In this document: positions 15,923 through 23,929 of the stretch, in pieces
Layout: every line of letters begins with the position of its first letter
How positions within the stretch are numbered: the stretch's first letter is position 1
Assembly: GCA_902791475.1 (NCBI GenBank)
Contig: CADAWC010000001.1
Coordinates: 99,408-163,407, forward strand
Reading direction: 5' to 3'
Source: Fibrobacter succinogenes
GTDB taxonomy: Bacteria; Fibrobacterota; Fibrobacteria; Fibrobacterales; Fibrobacteraceae
Length of the DNA stretch: 64,000 nucleotides
Made by a program: the position numbers and the translations under genes
The notes under the pieces: model-generated
Seen by the model: the letters and a program-made list of their open reading frames with translations, nothing else
The model's database searches: none
What the model was told of the DNA's origin: nothing

Positions 15923-17421
15923 TGTCTGAACATATGACTCGCGAACAGTTGGACGCCGCCGCCAAGGTGGAACTTGAAAAGATTAATGCCCTTCCGAAGC
16001 CACTCAAGCCGAAGGACAAGACTGCAATCCCGGCCCAGCCGATGCCGCAGCTCGAACCCTCCTATCGCGCACGCGTGATGGAAGAAGTGGCTCAGGGTTA
16101 TACCGAAGCTCAGGCTATTGTCGAAGCTAACCGCTGCCTTGCTTGTAAGAATCAGCCCTGCGTCGAAAGCTGCCCGGTGCACATCGACATTCCGGCCTTC
16201 ATCGCAAAGATTGCCGAAGGCGACTTCAAGGCTGCTATTGCAAAGATTAAGGAAACGAGCTTGCTCCCGGCAATCTGCGGCCGCGTTTGCCCGCAGGAAC
16301 GCCAGTGCCAGATGAACTGCACGATGGGCAAGATGCACAAGGACGTGAACCAGGCAGTCGCTATCGGTCGCTTGGAACGCTTTGCTGCTGACTATGAACG
16401 CAACAACGGTGGTGCTACGGTTCCGGCCGTTAAGCCTGCAACGGGCAAGAAGGTGGCTGTGATCGGTTCCGGTCCTGCCGGCTTGGTTGTCGCTGCTGAC
16501 GTCCGCCGCGAAGGCCACGACGTGACCATTTTCGAAGCTTTCCACAAGCTCGGTGGCGTGGTCCGCTATGGTATTCCTGAATTCCGTCTTCCGAAGAAGA
16601 TTGTGGACAAGGAAATTGAATCCCTCGCCGCTATGGGCGTGAAGTTCGAGACAAATTTTGTCATCGGCCGTACCCGTAAGCTCAAGGACCTCATTGAAAA
16701 GGATGGCTTCGATGCCGTGTTCGTCGGTACCGGTGCAGGCCTCCCGCTCTTCATGAACATCGAAGGTGAAAACCTCGTCGGTGTGTTTGCCGCTAACGAA
16801 TACCTGACCCGCGCCAACCTCATGCGCGCCTACGACAAGGAACATGCCGATACTCCGATGTGGCCCGGTAAGAACGTGGTCGTTCTCGGTGGTGGTAACG
16901 TCGCTATGGACGCTGCCCGTATGGCTCTCCGCCTCGGTGCAGAAAAGGTCCGCATCATTTACCGTCGTAGCATGAACGAACTTCCGGCCCGTAAGGAAGA
17001 AGTTCTCCACGCTCAGGAAGAAGGTGTCGAATTCTGCGTCTTGCAGAACCCGGCCAAGATTCTTGGCGACGAAGCCGGTCACGTCCGTGGCATGCTCGTC
17101 GACAAGTACGAACTCGGCGAACCCGACGAAAAGGGCCGTCCGCGTCCGGTCAAGGTCGAAGGCGCAAGCTTCGAAATTGAATGCGACACCGTGCTCGTTG
17201 CTATCGGTAACGGTTCCAACCCGCTTATCAGCAATACCACGCCGGAACTCTCCGTCGACAAGAAGGGTCACATCCTTCTCGAAGATGCAACCGCCAACAA
17301 GACCTTCATGGAGAAGGTTTATGCAGGTGGCGACATCGTGCTCGGCGCAGCCACTGTCATTTTGGCAATGGGTGAGGGCCGCAGAGCCGCAGCAGGCATC
17401 AACGAGTTCTTGAAGAAGTAA
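15922..17421 (+). CDS. nfnB: NfnB / glutamate synthase (NADPH) small-subunit-like flavoprotein
   Basis: The 499-residue protein has an N-terminal [4Fe-4S] domain (CLACKNQPCVESCPVHI, then CGRVCPQERQCQMNC). An FAD-binding GSGPAGLVVAADVRREG follows near residue 186, and an NADPH-binding VVLGGGNVAMDAARMALR near residue 320. Its C-terminus ends with an ATPase-free FAD motif (YAGGDIVLGAATVILAMGEGR). It is often named GltA or glutamate synthase subunit, but direct linkage to the NfnA gene and absence of a large glutamate synthase subunit favour NfnB. A palindromic repeat and a good terminator follow. Confidence 0.9.
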   Translation: MSEHMTREQLDAAAKVELEKINALPKPLKPKDKTAIPAQPMPQLEPSYRARVMEEVAQGYTEAQAIVEANRCLACKNQPCVESCPVHIDIPAFIAKIAEGDFKAAIAKIKETSLLPAICGRVCPQERQCQMNCTMGKMHKDVNQAVAIGRLERFAADYERNNGGATVPAVKPATGKKVAVIGSGPAGLVVAADVRREGHDVTIFEAFHKLGGVVRYGIPEFRLPKKIVDKEIESLAAMGVKFETNFVIGRTRKLKDLIEKDGFDAVFVGTGAGLPLFMNIEGENLVGVFAANEYLTRANLMRAYDKEHADTPMWPGKNVVVLGGGNVAMDAARMALRLGAEKVRIIYRRSMNELPARKEEVLHAQEEGVEFCVLQNPAKILGDEAGHVRGMLVDKYELGEPDEKGRPRPVKVEGASFEIECDTVLVAIGNGSNPLISNTTPELSVDKKGHILLEDATANKTFMEKVYAGGDIVLGAATVILAMGEGRRAAAGINEFLKK

Positions 17422-17429
17422 TTGATGAT

Positions 17430-17456
17430 GTCATGCCGGACTCCGTTCCGGCATCG
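17430..17456. repeat. GTCATGCCGGAC-type palindromic repeat
   Basis: Arms ATGCCGGA and TCCGGCAT form a hairpin directly after nfnB. It is related to the repeats at 50011-50038 and about 51889-51930. Confidence 0.7.
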
Positions 17457-17475
17457 GCTTACGCACTTTAAAAAG

Positions 17476-17500
17476 AGGATGGCTTCAGCCATCCTTTTTT
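17476..17500 (+). terminator. Rho-independent terminator of nfnAB
   Basis: AGGATGGC, loop TTCA, GCCATCCT, then TTTTT: an 8-bp perfect stem with a T-run. Confidence 0.85.
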
Positions 17501-17657
17501 GCTTTCGTTCCTTTTTGTCGTATTCTATTCACTTGAGAAAAAAATGAAAGAAAATGACGGAAAAATTGAAGAAAAAGAAAAAATACGTGTGCTTTTATAC
17601 TTTTCAAAGAATCTCTTTTCTGTTAATTTTATTTCTAGAAAAACAAAGAGGTCAATT

Positions 17658-18227
17658 ATGATGAAAAAAATATTTGTTCCATTTGTGAGTCTTGTGATGT
17701 CCATTGGCTTTTTTGCAGCCTGCTCCAATGATTCCGATTCTGCTAACTCGCAGGTGAGTGGCCCTGTTAATTCAACGGTAGCGAAAGTTGAATCGGCCTC
17801 TTTTACTGCGGAAAATCAGAGCAATTGTGGCATGAAAGTTGGGTTGATGAAATCTGAGTCAGAAACGGATTCTGTTCATTTGTATATGAACAAAGATGGC
17901 TCTGCTGTGATGAAAGAAAAAATGCAATCAATTTGTCCTCATAAAGGCGAAGTGTCAAATATAACTCTTGAAAAGTCAAAGGATACTTTGCATGTTTCCA
18001 TAGAATACTATGAATATACTCCTGATACAGTTGTTGTTTATAATGAATCACTTGAAAAAAATGATACATTGATTATGAGTCGCTACCCGACTCCCAAATG
18101 TGGTGGTATTTGTTCTGCCGATTATGAAATAAATGTTCCGGCAGAATTTGTCGGCTCAAAATTTGTTAGTGTGAATCGTAGTGGAAACGCTAAGGTCTAT
18201 CCCATTGCCTACGTAAAAGAGGAATAG
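17658..18227 (+). CDS. Small secreted lipoprotein, function unknown
   Basis: The start is ATG 17658 (MMKKIFVPFVSLVMSIGFFAAC), with GAGG about 7 nt upstream; the frame is open further upstream but encodes no sensible leader. The lipobox GFFAAC predicts lipidation at Cys22. The mature 168 residues are polar with four cysteines (near NCGMK, SICPHK, KCGGIC), which could form disulfides. I recognise no domain. A hairpin at 18291-18320 follows the gene. The TIGR02147 gene downstream has its own promoter-like sequence, so the two may be separate transcripts. Confidence 0.7.
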   Translation: MMKKIFVPFVSLVMSIGFFAACSNDSDSANSQVSGPVNSTVAKVESASFTAENQSNCGMKVGLMKSESETDSVHLYMNKDGSAVMKEKMQSICPHKGEVSNITLEKSKDTLHVSIEYYEYTPDTVVVYNESLEKNDTLIMSRYPTPKCGGICSADYEINVPAEFVGSKFVSVNRSGNAKVYPIAYVKEE

Positions 18228-18262
18228 GAACTTTACGCATTATTCCTCACCGTCGGTAGTTT

Positions 18263-18320
18263 TTGACTTGTTTATTAGCTCAATTTATGGAAAAATCCTC
18301 GATGAACCTTCGGGGATTTT
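18263..18320 (+). promoter_or_regulatory. TTGACT box and leader hairpin before TIGR02147 copy 1
   Basis: TTGACT (18263-18268) is followed at 16 nt by TTATGG. A hairpin (AAAATCCTCG, loop, CGGGGATTTT; about 18292-18320) then lies between this box and the gene start at 18345. It could end the upstream lipoprotein transcript or act as a leader attenuator. Confidence 0.35.
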
Positions 18321-18344
18321 ACTCTATTTTTAAGGGCTTGGAAT

Positions 18345-19178
18345 ATGAAATCGATTTTTGAATATAACGATTATCGTCTCTATTTGCAAGACTACTTAGA
18401 CGAACGTAAACGGTATGAAAAGTTTTCATGGCGGATGTTTTGCCGTGAAGCCGGTTTCTCGTCTCCAAATTTTTTAAAGCTTGTTCGTGATGGTGCGTGG
18501 AATCTTAGCAAGGTGAAATCGGGCCAAGTCGCAAGAGCTATGGGTCTTGTTGAATATGAAGAAGAATATTTTAGACAATTAGTCATCTTTGGAAATGCCG
18601 TAGATGATGATGTGAAAAATGCTGCTCTAGCTGAAATGCAACGGATTGCCTCTGAACATAAAGCTCGTGTTATAGACAAAGATGCACTCCAATATTATGA
18701 ATCCTGGAAATATCCTGTTATCCGTGAACTGGCCCCGCTCATGCCGGGAGCAACTCCTCGCGACATTGCCGAGGAATGCAAGGAATACGTCTCTGCCGAA
18801 GAAGTCCGGGATGTTATCGATTTTCTTGTCAATGCTGGCTTCTTGAAAAAAGAAAGGGACGAAGTTTATTCGCAGACGGACCAAACTGTTATTGGTTCTA
18901 AGGATGCTCTTTCGGCTGCGATTCGGGCAATGCATAAAGAAATGGCTGGTATGGCATTACGTGCTGTGGATCGATATTCTGCAAAGGAACGTTTTTTTAC
19001 TGGGATTACGGTTGGTGTCGATGAAGTGGCCTACGATAAAATTGTTGATATTATTAAGGATAGCTGTAAAAGAATTGTTGCCGTTGTTGGTGCAAATAAA
19101 AAGACGAACCAAGTTTGCCGAGTGAACTTTCAATTTTTCCCAGTGACGAATAAAATTAAGGAGAAAAAACATGCGTAA
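18345..19178 (+). CDS. TIGR02147 family protein (copy 1), putative HTH regulator
   Basis: This matches the Fibrobacter succinogenes paralogous family TIGR02147 (DUF4423 region). The 277 residues begin MKSIFEYNDYRLYLQDYLDER. An HTH-like segment follows (SWRMFCREAGFSSPNFLKLV ... KSGQVARAMGL, about residues 27-67), then a helical domain with YYESWKYPVIRELAPLMPG. Copies 2 and 3 in this window share this layout. AAGGG lies 8 nt before the ATG. Its last 8 bases overlap the start of a lipoprotein gene, so the two are translationally coupled. It is probably a regulator of, or paired with, that lipoprotein. The biochemical function of the family is unknown to me. Confidence 0.88.
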   Translation: MKSIFEYNDYRLYLQDYLDERKRYEKFSWRMFCREAGFSSPNFLKLVRDGAWNLSKVKSGQVARAMGLVEYEEEYFRQLVIFGNAVDDDVKNAALAEMQRIASEHKARVIDKDALQYYESWKYPVIRELAPLMPGATPRDIAEECKEYVSAEEVRDVIDFLVNAGFLKKERDEVYSQTDQTVIGSKDALSAAIRAMHKEMAGMALRAVDRYSAKERFFTGITVGVDEVAYDKIVDIIKDSCKRIVAVVGANKKTNQVCRVNFQFFPVTNKIKEKKHA

Positions 19179-19740
19179 TAAAATCCTTTTTTTAATTGCC
19201 TTTTCTTTGTTCTTTTTTACGTTGGCTTGTACCGAAGATTCTTTAGGTGGTGGTTCTTCGATTGACCCGAATGCAAATCCTGCTGTTTATGCTGATAATA
19301 GTAGCTCTTCAAATGACAAACCTGGGATAAAGGGCGGTGCTCTTGATTTTAAGTCTAAAATTACGCAGTCATTTAAAATTACAAAGGGTGGTGAAACTAT
19401 TGGAAAAATTGAAGTCTATGCCGAAGAAAAGGGAGCATTAGCTGCTTGTAAAACCGATGCGGTTGAGTATTCTGCTAAATTTAAAATTGAAGAATTGAAC
19501 CATGTAAAGAAAAATGTGCATGTGAAAAAATATGGTGGTGCTTGCGATAGTATGTTCGAAGATTTTAAGAATTCATGTTCCATAAAAAATGGAAATGATG
19601 AATTAGGCGTCTCTTGTGATGAAAATGGACGGCTTTTGGCAGATTGTGTCTATTCGGATGAAACTGCTGATTTCGACACTCTTTTAAGCGTTTTTATCGC
19701 AGAATCTAAAAAGATCTGCGCAGGAGAATTGGTAAAATAG
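19171..19740 (+). CDS. Lipoprotein coupled to TIGR02147 copy 1
   Basis: ATG 19171 lies inside the end of the TIGR02147 gene, preceded by AAGGAG. The signal MRNKILFLIAFSLFFFTLAC has a lipobox, followed by a Ser/Asn-rich spacer (DPNANPAVYADNSSSSND). The folded part (about residues 60-189) carries conserved cysteines: AACK, GGACDSMFEDFKNSC, SCDENG, DCVYSDE and the terminal KKIC. The lipoprotein at 23922 is clearly homologous (IEVYSEEKGASASCK matches IEVYAEEKGALAACK). Function unknown; it is expected on the outer membrane. Confidence 0.78.
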   Translation: MRNKILFLIAFSLFFFTLACTEDSLGGGSSIDPNANPAVYADNSSSSNDKPGIKGGALDFKSKITQSFKITKGGETIGKIEVYAEEKGALAACKTDAVEYSAKFKIEELNHVKKNVHVKKYGGACDSMFEDFKNSCSIKNGNDELGVSCDENGRLLADCVYSDETADFDTLLSVFIAESKKICAGELVK

Positions 19741-19848
19741 CATTAAATTGAGGCCCCGTTCCTTTTTGTCAATTCTTCCTTTTTTGTGACACCGTCTTTT
19801 TGAAATTCTTTTGATTATATTCATAGTGGGGGTATTTAAGGAGATGTT

Positions 19849-21429
19849 ATGGTTCAATCAAAGTTTTTTGGAATTGCCTGTGGCGTAGCGATGCTAGCAG
19901 GTTCCGTTTCTGCGGCTACACTTCCAACAGCAAAAGAAGTTCAAGCCAAGATGGGCATGGGCTTCAATATCGGTAACTCGATGGAAGTGCCGAACAATCC
20001 GACGGCCTGGGGCAATCCGTTCCCGACTCAGGCTTTGTTGGATTCCGTGAAGGCGGCAGGCTTCAATACGGTGCGTATTCCTTGCGCTTGGGATAGCCAC
20101 ACGAGCGGTGGTAAGGTCACCGAAACTTGGCTTGATTCCGTGAAGACGGTTGTCGATTACGCGATGCGCGCGGGTCTCTACACGATTTTGAATATCCACC
20201 ACGAAGGTGAAGGCGGTTGGTTCCAGAGCAACATCGGCACGAGTGTCAATAGCAACATCGACAACAAGATGAAAACTTATTGGACGCAGATTGCGAACAA
20301 GTTTAAGGACTACAACGAACGGTTGCTTTTCGCGGGCGCGAACGAACCCGGCCCGAATGTGAACACGTGGACATCGCAGCATGTGCAGACGCTCATGCAT
20401 TACTACCAGACGTTCATTGATGCTGTCCGCGCTACGGGCGGCAACAACGAAACCCGAACCTTGATTATTCAGGGCCTCAACACTGACATCGACAAGTCTG
20501 TCGCTAACGCTCCGGTAAGCACCTTCCCGAAAGACAAAGTCGAAGGCCGCTTGATGTTCGAAGTGCACTACTACGACCCATACCAGTACACGCTCATGAC
20601 GAGCCCGCAGGATTGGGGTGCTCCAGGTGGTGAAATGATTCAGCCGCAGTACTATTATGGCGATTACACTAAGGCGGGCGAAACTAAACGTAACGCTGGC
20701 TACAACGCCTGGGCGGGCTCTGTCGATGCCAAGCTCGGGAGCATTGTGCATCCGCAAGAACAGTTTGCCAAGATGAAGACGAATTACGTGGACAAGGGCT
20801 ATCCGGTCATTGTCGGCGAGTTTGGTGCAAACGTTCGCTCTCCGGAATTGAACGGCAGCGACCTGAATCTCCACAAGCAGGGTCGCGTGCAATGGCACAA
20901 GGATGTTGTTTCTGCCGCCAAGCAGTATGGCCTCACGCCGATTCTTTGGGATATGGGCAACGAAAGCAATTCCGGCTACGACAACATGGCTTATATCCGC
21001 CGTCAAAGCTCGCCGGTGGGCAAGGTCCTTGAAACGGACGTTATCAACGCTATGCGCGGAGTGTATGGCCTCGGCAATTACGTGAACAATGGCGTCACCC
21101 ACGTCGAAGACTTTATCAATGGCGGTAACGACGCGCCCGCCTCCTGTTCTAGCGTAGCCGTTTCAAGCTCCAGCGAAATTACGCAGTCTAGCAGCTCGGC
21201 TACAATTGCTTTGCCGACCGCTTCCGCAGCTAGCCTGGTGAAATTTCACCGCGATGGTAATTCTCTGTACGGTGCAGGTAAGATTCAACTTTTCGACATG
21301 AACGGAATCCTAGTCCGCTCTACGAATAGCGCCTCCGCCGAACAAACTCAAATGCAACTGAACGGTCTCCGCCAAGGTAACTACATCGCTAAATGCAAAA
21401 ATAGCGCCTTGCAAGTCAAGATTCGCTAA
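19849..21429 (+). CDS. Glycoside hydrolase family 5 cellulase with C-terminal sorting-like tail
   Basis: After a signal peptide (MVQSKFFGIACGVAMLAGSVSA), a GH5 catalytic domain spans about residues 25-410. The general acid is Glu166 in AGANEPG and the nucleophile is Glu324 in VIVGEFGAN; NIHHEGEGGW and FEVHYYDPY are also typical. A Ser-rich linker (about 440-465) leads to a 60-residue tail (KIQLFDMNGILVRS ... LRQGNYIAK) like the sorting tails of type IX-secreted proteins. It cleaves beta-1,4-glucan or a related glucan outside the cell. AAGGAG precedes ATG 19849. A strong terminator at 21472 ends the transcript. The GH5 subfamily and exact substrate are not resolved. Confidence 0.9.
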   Translation: MVQSKFFGIACGVAMLAGSVSAATLPTAKEVQAKMGMGFNIGNSMEVPNNPTAWGNPFPTQALLDSVKAAGFNTVRIPCAWDSHTSGGKVTETWLDSVKTVVDYAMRAGLYTILNIHHEGEGGWFQSNIGTSVNSNIDNKMKTYWTQIANKFKDYNERLLFAGANEPGPNVNTWTSQHVQTLMHYYQTFIDAVRATGGNNETRTLIIQGLNTDIDKSVANAPVSTFPKDKVEGRLMFEVHYYDPYQYTLMTSPQDWGAPGGEMIQPQYYYGDYTKAGETKRNAGYNAWAGSVDAKLGSIVHPQEQFAKMKTNYVDKGYPVIVGEFGANVRSPELNGSDLNLHKQGRVQWHKDVVSAAKQYGLTPILWDMGNESNSGYDNMAYIRRQSSPVGKVLETDVINAMRGVYGLGNYVNNGVTHVEDFINGGNDAPASCSSVAVSSSSEITQSSSSATIALPTASAASLVKFHRDGNSLYGAGKIQLFDMNGILVRSTNSASAEQTQMQLNGLRQGNYIAKCKNSALQVKIR

Positions 21430-21471
21430 AACGCCTTGCTTGCACGGTCTCGGCGACGCCTCGTGCTTTTC

Positions 21472-21506
21472 AAAGGACGGTTTCACAACCGCCCTTTTTG
21501 TTTTTT
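21472..21506 (+). terminator. Terminator after the GH5 gene
   Basis: AAAGGACGGTT, loop TCAC, AACCGCCCTTT with one mismatch, then a T-rich run. A smaller stem (GCACG at 21442-21446 with CGTGC at 21462-21466, then TTTT) lies just before it. Confidence 0.8.
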
Positions 21507-21536
21507 AGGGTGCTTTTTTCGCCGCAGAGCGGCCCC

Positions 21537-21565
21537 TTTACCGCGCATTTTAAATAGTGTATATT
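21537..21565 (+). promoter_or_regulatory. Promoter of the candidate structured RNA
   Basis: TTTACC (21537-21542) and TATATT (21560-21565) are separated by 17 bp, a reasonable sigma-70 layout. It would start transcription near 21572, at the first base pairs of the folded RNA. Confidence 0.5.
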
Positions 21566-21569
21566 AATT

Positions 21570-21727
21570 CGCGGACCAGATCATCCCGCTGACCGAGGCG
21601 TACGCATCCACGAGCGGGTTCGTTCCTTCTCGCAGTTGTAGGTCCGGTATTGACGGAAGCGATAGCTTGACTATCCCTGCCTTGGAAAACCCATGCGGAA
21701 TACACTGCGATACATATCCCGTCTGCG
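21570..21727 (+). ncRNA. Candidate structured noncoding RNA, possibly 6S-like
   Basis: No protein gene fits this GC-richer 160-bp block, but it shows nested complementarity. The 5' end CGCGGAC (21570-21576) pairs with GTCTGCG (21721-21727), closing the whole element. CCCGCT (21585-21590) pairs with AGCGGG (21613-21618), GATAG with CTATC (about 21661-21675), and an alternative CGGACC/GGTCCG pairing (21572-21577 with 21641-21646) exists. By eye the 5' part (GCGGACCAG ... CCCGCTGACCGAG) and the 3' part (CTGCGATACATA ... TCTGCGGCAGCGG) recall E. coli 6S RNA, and the length is right for 6S. A promoter precedes it and a hairpin with a T-run follows. I am fairly sure it is an RNA element; the 6S identity is a guess. 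Confidence 0.45.
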
Positions 21728-21760
21728 GCAGCGGATGGCTTTAAACAAATCTCTCAAATT

Positions 21761-21801
21761 TTAACCGCCGTGTGGCGGGGTTAAAGACTGTTGCTTTTTT
21801 T
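21761..21801 (+). terminator. Hairpin and T-run after the candidate RNA
   Basis: TTAACCGCC can pair with GGCGGGGTTAA (two bulged G). The T-run at 21794-21801 lies about 10 nt after the stem, so this is an imperfect terminator. Confidence 0.5.
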
Positions 21802-21859
21802 CTCATTCTTATCCCCTCACACGCATATCTAGCCGCCCAAAAGCGGCAAAGGAACTTTT

Positions 21860-22912
21860 ATGAATAAAACGCAATATGCAGAAATGCTTAAGGATATCAG
21901 CGAAACTCACAAGAACGGAGGTGACGTTTCCGCTTGTATCGCGAAGTACAATGAACGCTATAAATACGTGTACGTTTATAACGACAATATTTTTAAGATT
22001 CTTTTCGGAAATCCTGAAAACGAGTCGATTACGGTAGATTTTCTCAATGCAGTGCTGAAGCTTGATGGCGGTGATTGCATTGAACGAGTCTCTTTCGTGA
22101 ACCCTGCTATCCCGGAAGCGATTGGCAAGAGCATCACCTCTGATGTCGTGGCGCTCGACCAGCGTCAGGAACGCATCGTGCTCGAAGTTCAGCATGTCGA
22201 ACACGAATCTTATAATAGCCGCTTGGTTCTTTATGCAGCTAAGCATACAATCGCAAGTCGTGTCAAGGGGGATGATTACAGGCTCCGCAACCTGAATCTC
22301 ATCAGCCTTCAGATGTTTGACGGTTTCCCTGAGTCCCGCAATTACAGGCATTGTATTCGGCTCAAGAATCAGGATAATGAAGTTTTCTATGAAAAGGAAA
22401 CGATAACGCTTGTCGAAATCCCTAAATTCATCAAGCGCAAATATGAAAAGGATTCCAGCAGGCTTGCGCTGTGGCTGCGCGTGTTTGATGGTTTGAATAA
22501 TGAATGTCCTGTTGATGTTCCAGAAGGCTCGCAATACGCCCTATTGCAGGAAAAGGCCAAATTGAGTATCTTTACAGAAAACTTCCTTGTAAGCGAGGCT
22601 ATGAAAATGAGCGATCACAATTATGAACTCTATGTTGAAAAACTAAATGCCCGGGCCGAGGGGCTTGCAGAAGGCCGCAATGAAGGTCGTGCTGAAGGTC
22701 GCGCCGAAGGTCGTGCAGAAGGTCGCGTTGAGGGACGAGCTGAAGGTCGCATTGAAGGCCGCGTTGAAGGTCGCAACGATGAACGTACGGCTGTTGCTCT
22801 TGACATGCTTGCCGATAACGAACCGATTGAAAAAATCGTCAAGTACTCGCACTTGCCTGAAAGTAAAATTTTGGAACTCAGGGATTCCAGGGCGACATAC
22901 ACCAGCAAGTAA
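21860..22912 (+). CDS. Rpn-family PD-(D/E)XK nuclease with long (A/V/I)EGR tandem repeat
   Basis: The 350-residue protein has an N-terminal motif DNIFKILFGNPENESITVDFLNAVL and a nuclease core SDVVALDQRQERIVLEVQHVEH with the expected Asp and Glu-x-Gln. This matches PDDEXK/Rpn transposase-like proteins. Residues about 268-308 form ten or so four-residue units (AEGR, VEGR, IEGR) encoded by a 12-bp tandem repeat, then a small helical tail (IEKIVKYSHLPESKILELRD). AAGGAAC lies 6-8 nt before ATG 21860. It is distantly related to the protein at 13598. It follows the candidate structured RNA, and a strong terminator closes it. Confidence 0.85.
   Translation: MNKTQYAEMLKDISETHKNGGDVSACIAKYNERYKYVYVYNDNIFKILFGNPENESITVDFLNAVLKLDGGDCIERVSFVNPAIPEAIGKSITSDVVALDQRQERIVLEVQHVEHESYNSRLVLYAAKHTIASRVKGDDYRLRNLNLISLQMFDGFPESRNYRHCIRLKNQDNEVFYEKETITLVEIPKFIKRKYEKDSSRLALWLRVFDGLNNECPVDVPEGSQYALLQEKAKLSIFTENFLVSEAMKMSDHNYELYVEKLNARAEGLAEGRNEGRAEGRAEGRAEGRVEGRAEGRIEGRVEGRNDERTAVALDMLADNEPIEKIVKYSHLPESKILELRDSRATYTSK
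22660..22790 (+). repeat. 12-bp coding tandem repeat (GAAGGTCGYGCT-like)
   Basis: About ten degenerate copies of a 12-bp unit encode (A/V/I)-E-G-R in the Rpn gene. Copies differ mostly at third positions, so the protein repeat is preserved. Confidence 0.85.
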
Positions 22913-22930
22913 CATTGTTGCGCTTTTTTT

Positions 22931-22960
22931 AAAAGGGACGGTGTTAAAACCGTCCTTTTC
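22931..22960 (+). terminator. Terminator after the second Rpn gene
   Basis: AAAAGGGACGGT, loop GTTAA, then ACCGTCCTTTT: a near-perfect stem with A- and T-flanks, probably working in both directions. Confidence 0.85.
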
Positions 22961-22973
22961 ACATTATACAGTT

Positions 22974-23088
22974 TGTATAATATAGACTTTACGTCTCCTA
23001 AAAAATCGAAAATATTGCTTTCTCGTCAGCAAAATAAAATTTCCCGTATAATACGGATATTGACTTCTGTATTGTAAAAATTTATTTT
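22974..23088 (+). promoter_or_regulatory. Promoter and operator-like dyads of TIGR02147 copy 2
   Basis: TTGACT (23060-23065) and TATTTT (23083-23088) are 17 bp apart, and ATG 23096 follows 7 nt later, so the mRNA is probably leaderless. Just upstream lies the perfect dyad CCGTATAATACGG (23044-23056). TGTATAATAT (22974-22983) also occurs before copy 3 at 52064-52073. Confidence 0.55.
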
Positions 23089-23095
23089 ATGTATT

Positions 23096-23929
23096 ATGAA
23101 GTCGATTTTTGAGTACCGCGATTACCATCTCTATTTGCAGGATTATTACGACGAACGCAAACGTCTTGGAGCCTTCTCGTGGCGCGAATTTTGCCGTAAG
23201 GCTGGCTTTTCGTCCCCGAATTTTTTAAAACTCGTTTCCATGGGGCAGAGCAAGCTCAGCAAAATTAAGGCAAGTCAGGTGGCCAAATCGATGGGACTCG
23301 TCGATTACGAAGAAGAATACTTCTACCAGCTTGTCGCTTTTGGTAATGCCGAAAATAACGAAGCACAGCGGGCTGCGTATCTTGAAATGCAACGAATTTC
23401 CTTGGAACACCAGGTTCGCGTTGTTGATAAGGATGCGTTCCAGTATTATGAATCCTGGAAATACCCGGTCATTCGTGAGCTTGCTCCGATGATGCCTGGC
23501 GCAACGCCTCGTGATCTTGCCGAAGTGTGCAAGGAATATGTCTCCGCTGAAGAAATCCGTGATGTTCTGGATTTTCTCGTCAAGGCGGGATTCCTCAAAA
23601 AAGAAGGCGAAAAAAGCTTTGTGCAAACGGAACAGACCGTTATTGGTTCTAAAGAATCGCTCCCGATTGCCATCCGTGCCATGCACAAAGAAATGGCGAT
23701 TATGGCTGCCCGTGCCGTAGATCGCTATTCAACAAGTGAACGCTTCTTTAACGGCGCAACGCTCAGCGTCAATCAAGATGCTTACAATAAAATAGTCGAA
23801 GAAATCAAGGCTTGTTGCAAAAAGGTCGTTGCCATCGCAAATGAAAGTAGTAACTTTGATCAAGTCTGCCGAGTCAATTTTCAATTTTTCCCACTCACTG
23901 ATAAAATAACGGGGAAGGGCCATGCTTAA
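23096..23929 (+). CDS. TIGR02147 family protein (copy 2), putative HTH regulator
   Basis: This 277-residue paralogue is very close to copy 1. It begins MKSIFEYRDYHLYLQDYYDE, has the HTH-like FSWREFCRKAGFSSPNFLKL ... KASQVAKSMGL, the central FQYYESWKYPVIRELAPMMP and the end RVNFQFFPLTDKI. There is no Shine-Dalgarno; a TTGACT-N17-TATTTT promoter lies so close that translation probably begins at or near the 5' end of the mRNA. The last 8 bases overlap the next lipoprotein gene, exactly as in copy 1, so the pair looks like a duplicated cassette. Confidence 0.88.
   Translation: MKSIFEYRDYHLYLQDYYDERKRLGAFSWREFCRKAGFSSPNFLKLVSMGQSKLSKIKASQVAKSMGLVDYEEEYFYQLVAFGNAENNEAQRAAYLEMQRISLEHQVRVVDKDAFQYYESWKYPVIRELAPMMPGATPRDLAEVCKEYVSAEEIRDVLDFLVKAGFLKKEGEKSFVQTEQTVIGSKESLPIAIRAMHKEMAIMAARAVDRYSTSERFFNGATLSVNQDAYNKIVEEIKACCKKVVAIANESSNFDQVCRVNFQFFPLTDKITGKGHA

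Noticed and set aside
15517..17271. A 584-residue minus-strand frame opposite nfnAB
   Set aside because: It overlaps two genes with clear cofactor motifs, and its translation shows no recognisable domain.
21570..21727. tmRNA, SRP RNA or RNase P RNA as identity of the structured block
   Set aside because: I could not find the SRP GGAAGCAGCC region, a tmRNA CCA end with tag frame, or the RNase P conserved cores; only the 6S resemblance remained, and weakly.
22660..22790. Tandem repeats resembling a CRISPR array
   Set aside because: The units are 12 bp, contiguous with no spacers, and preserve a coding frame (EGR units).
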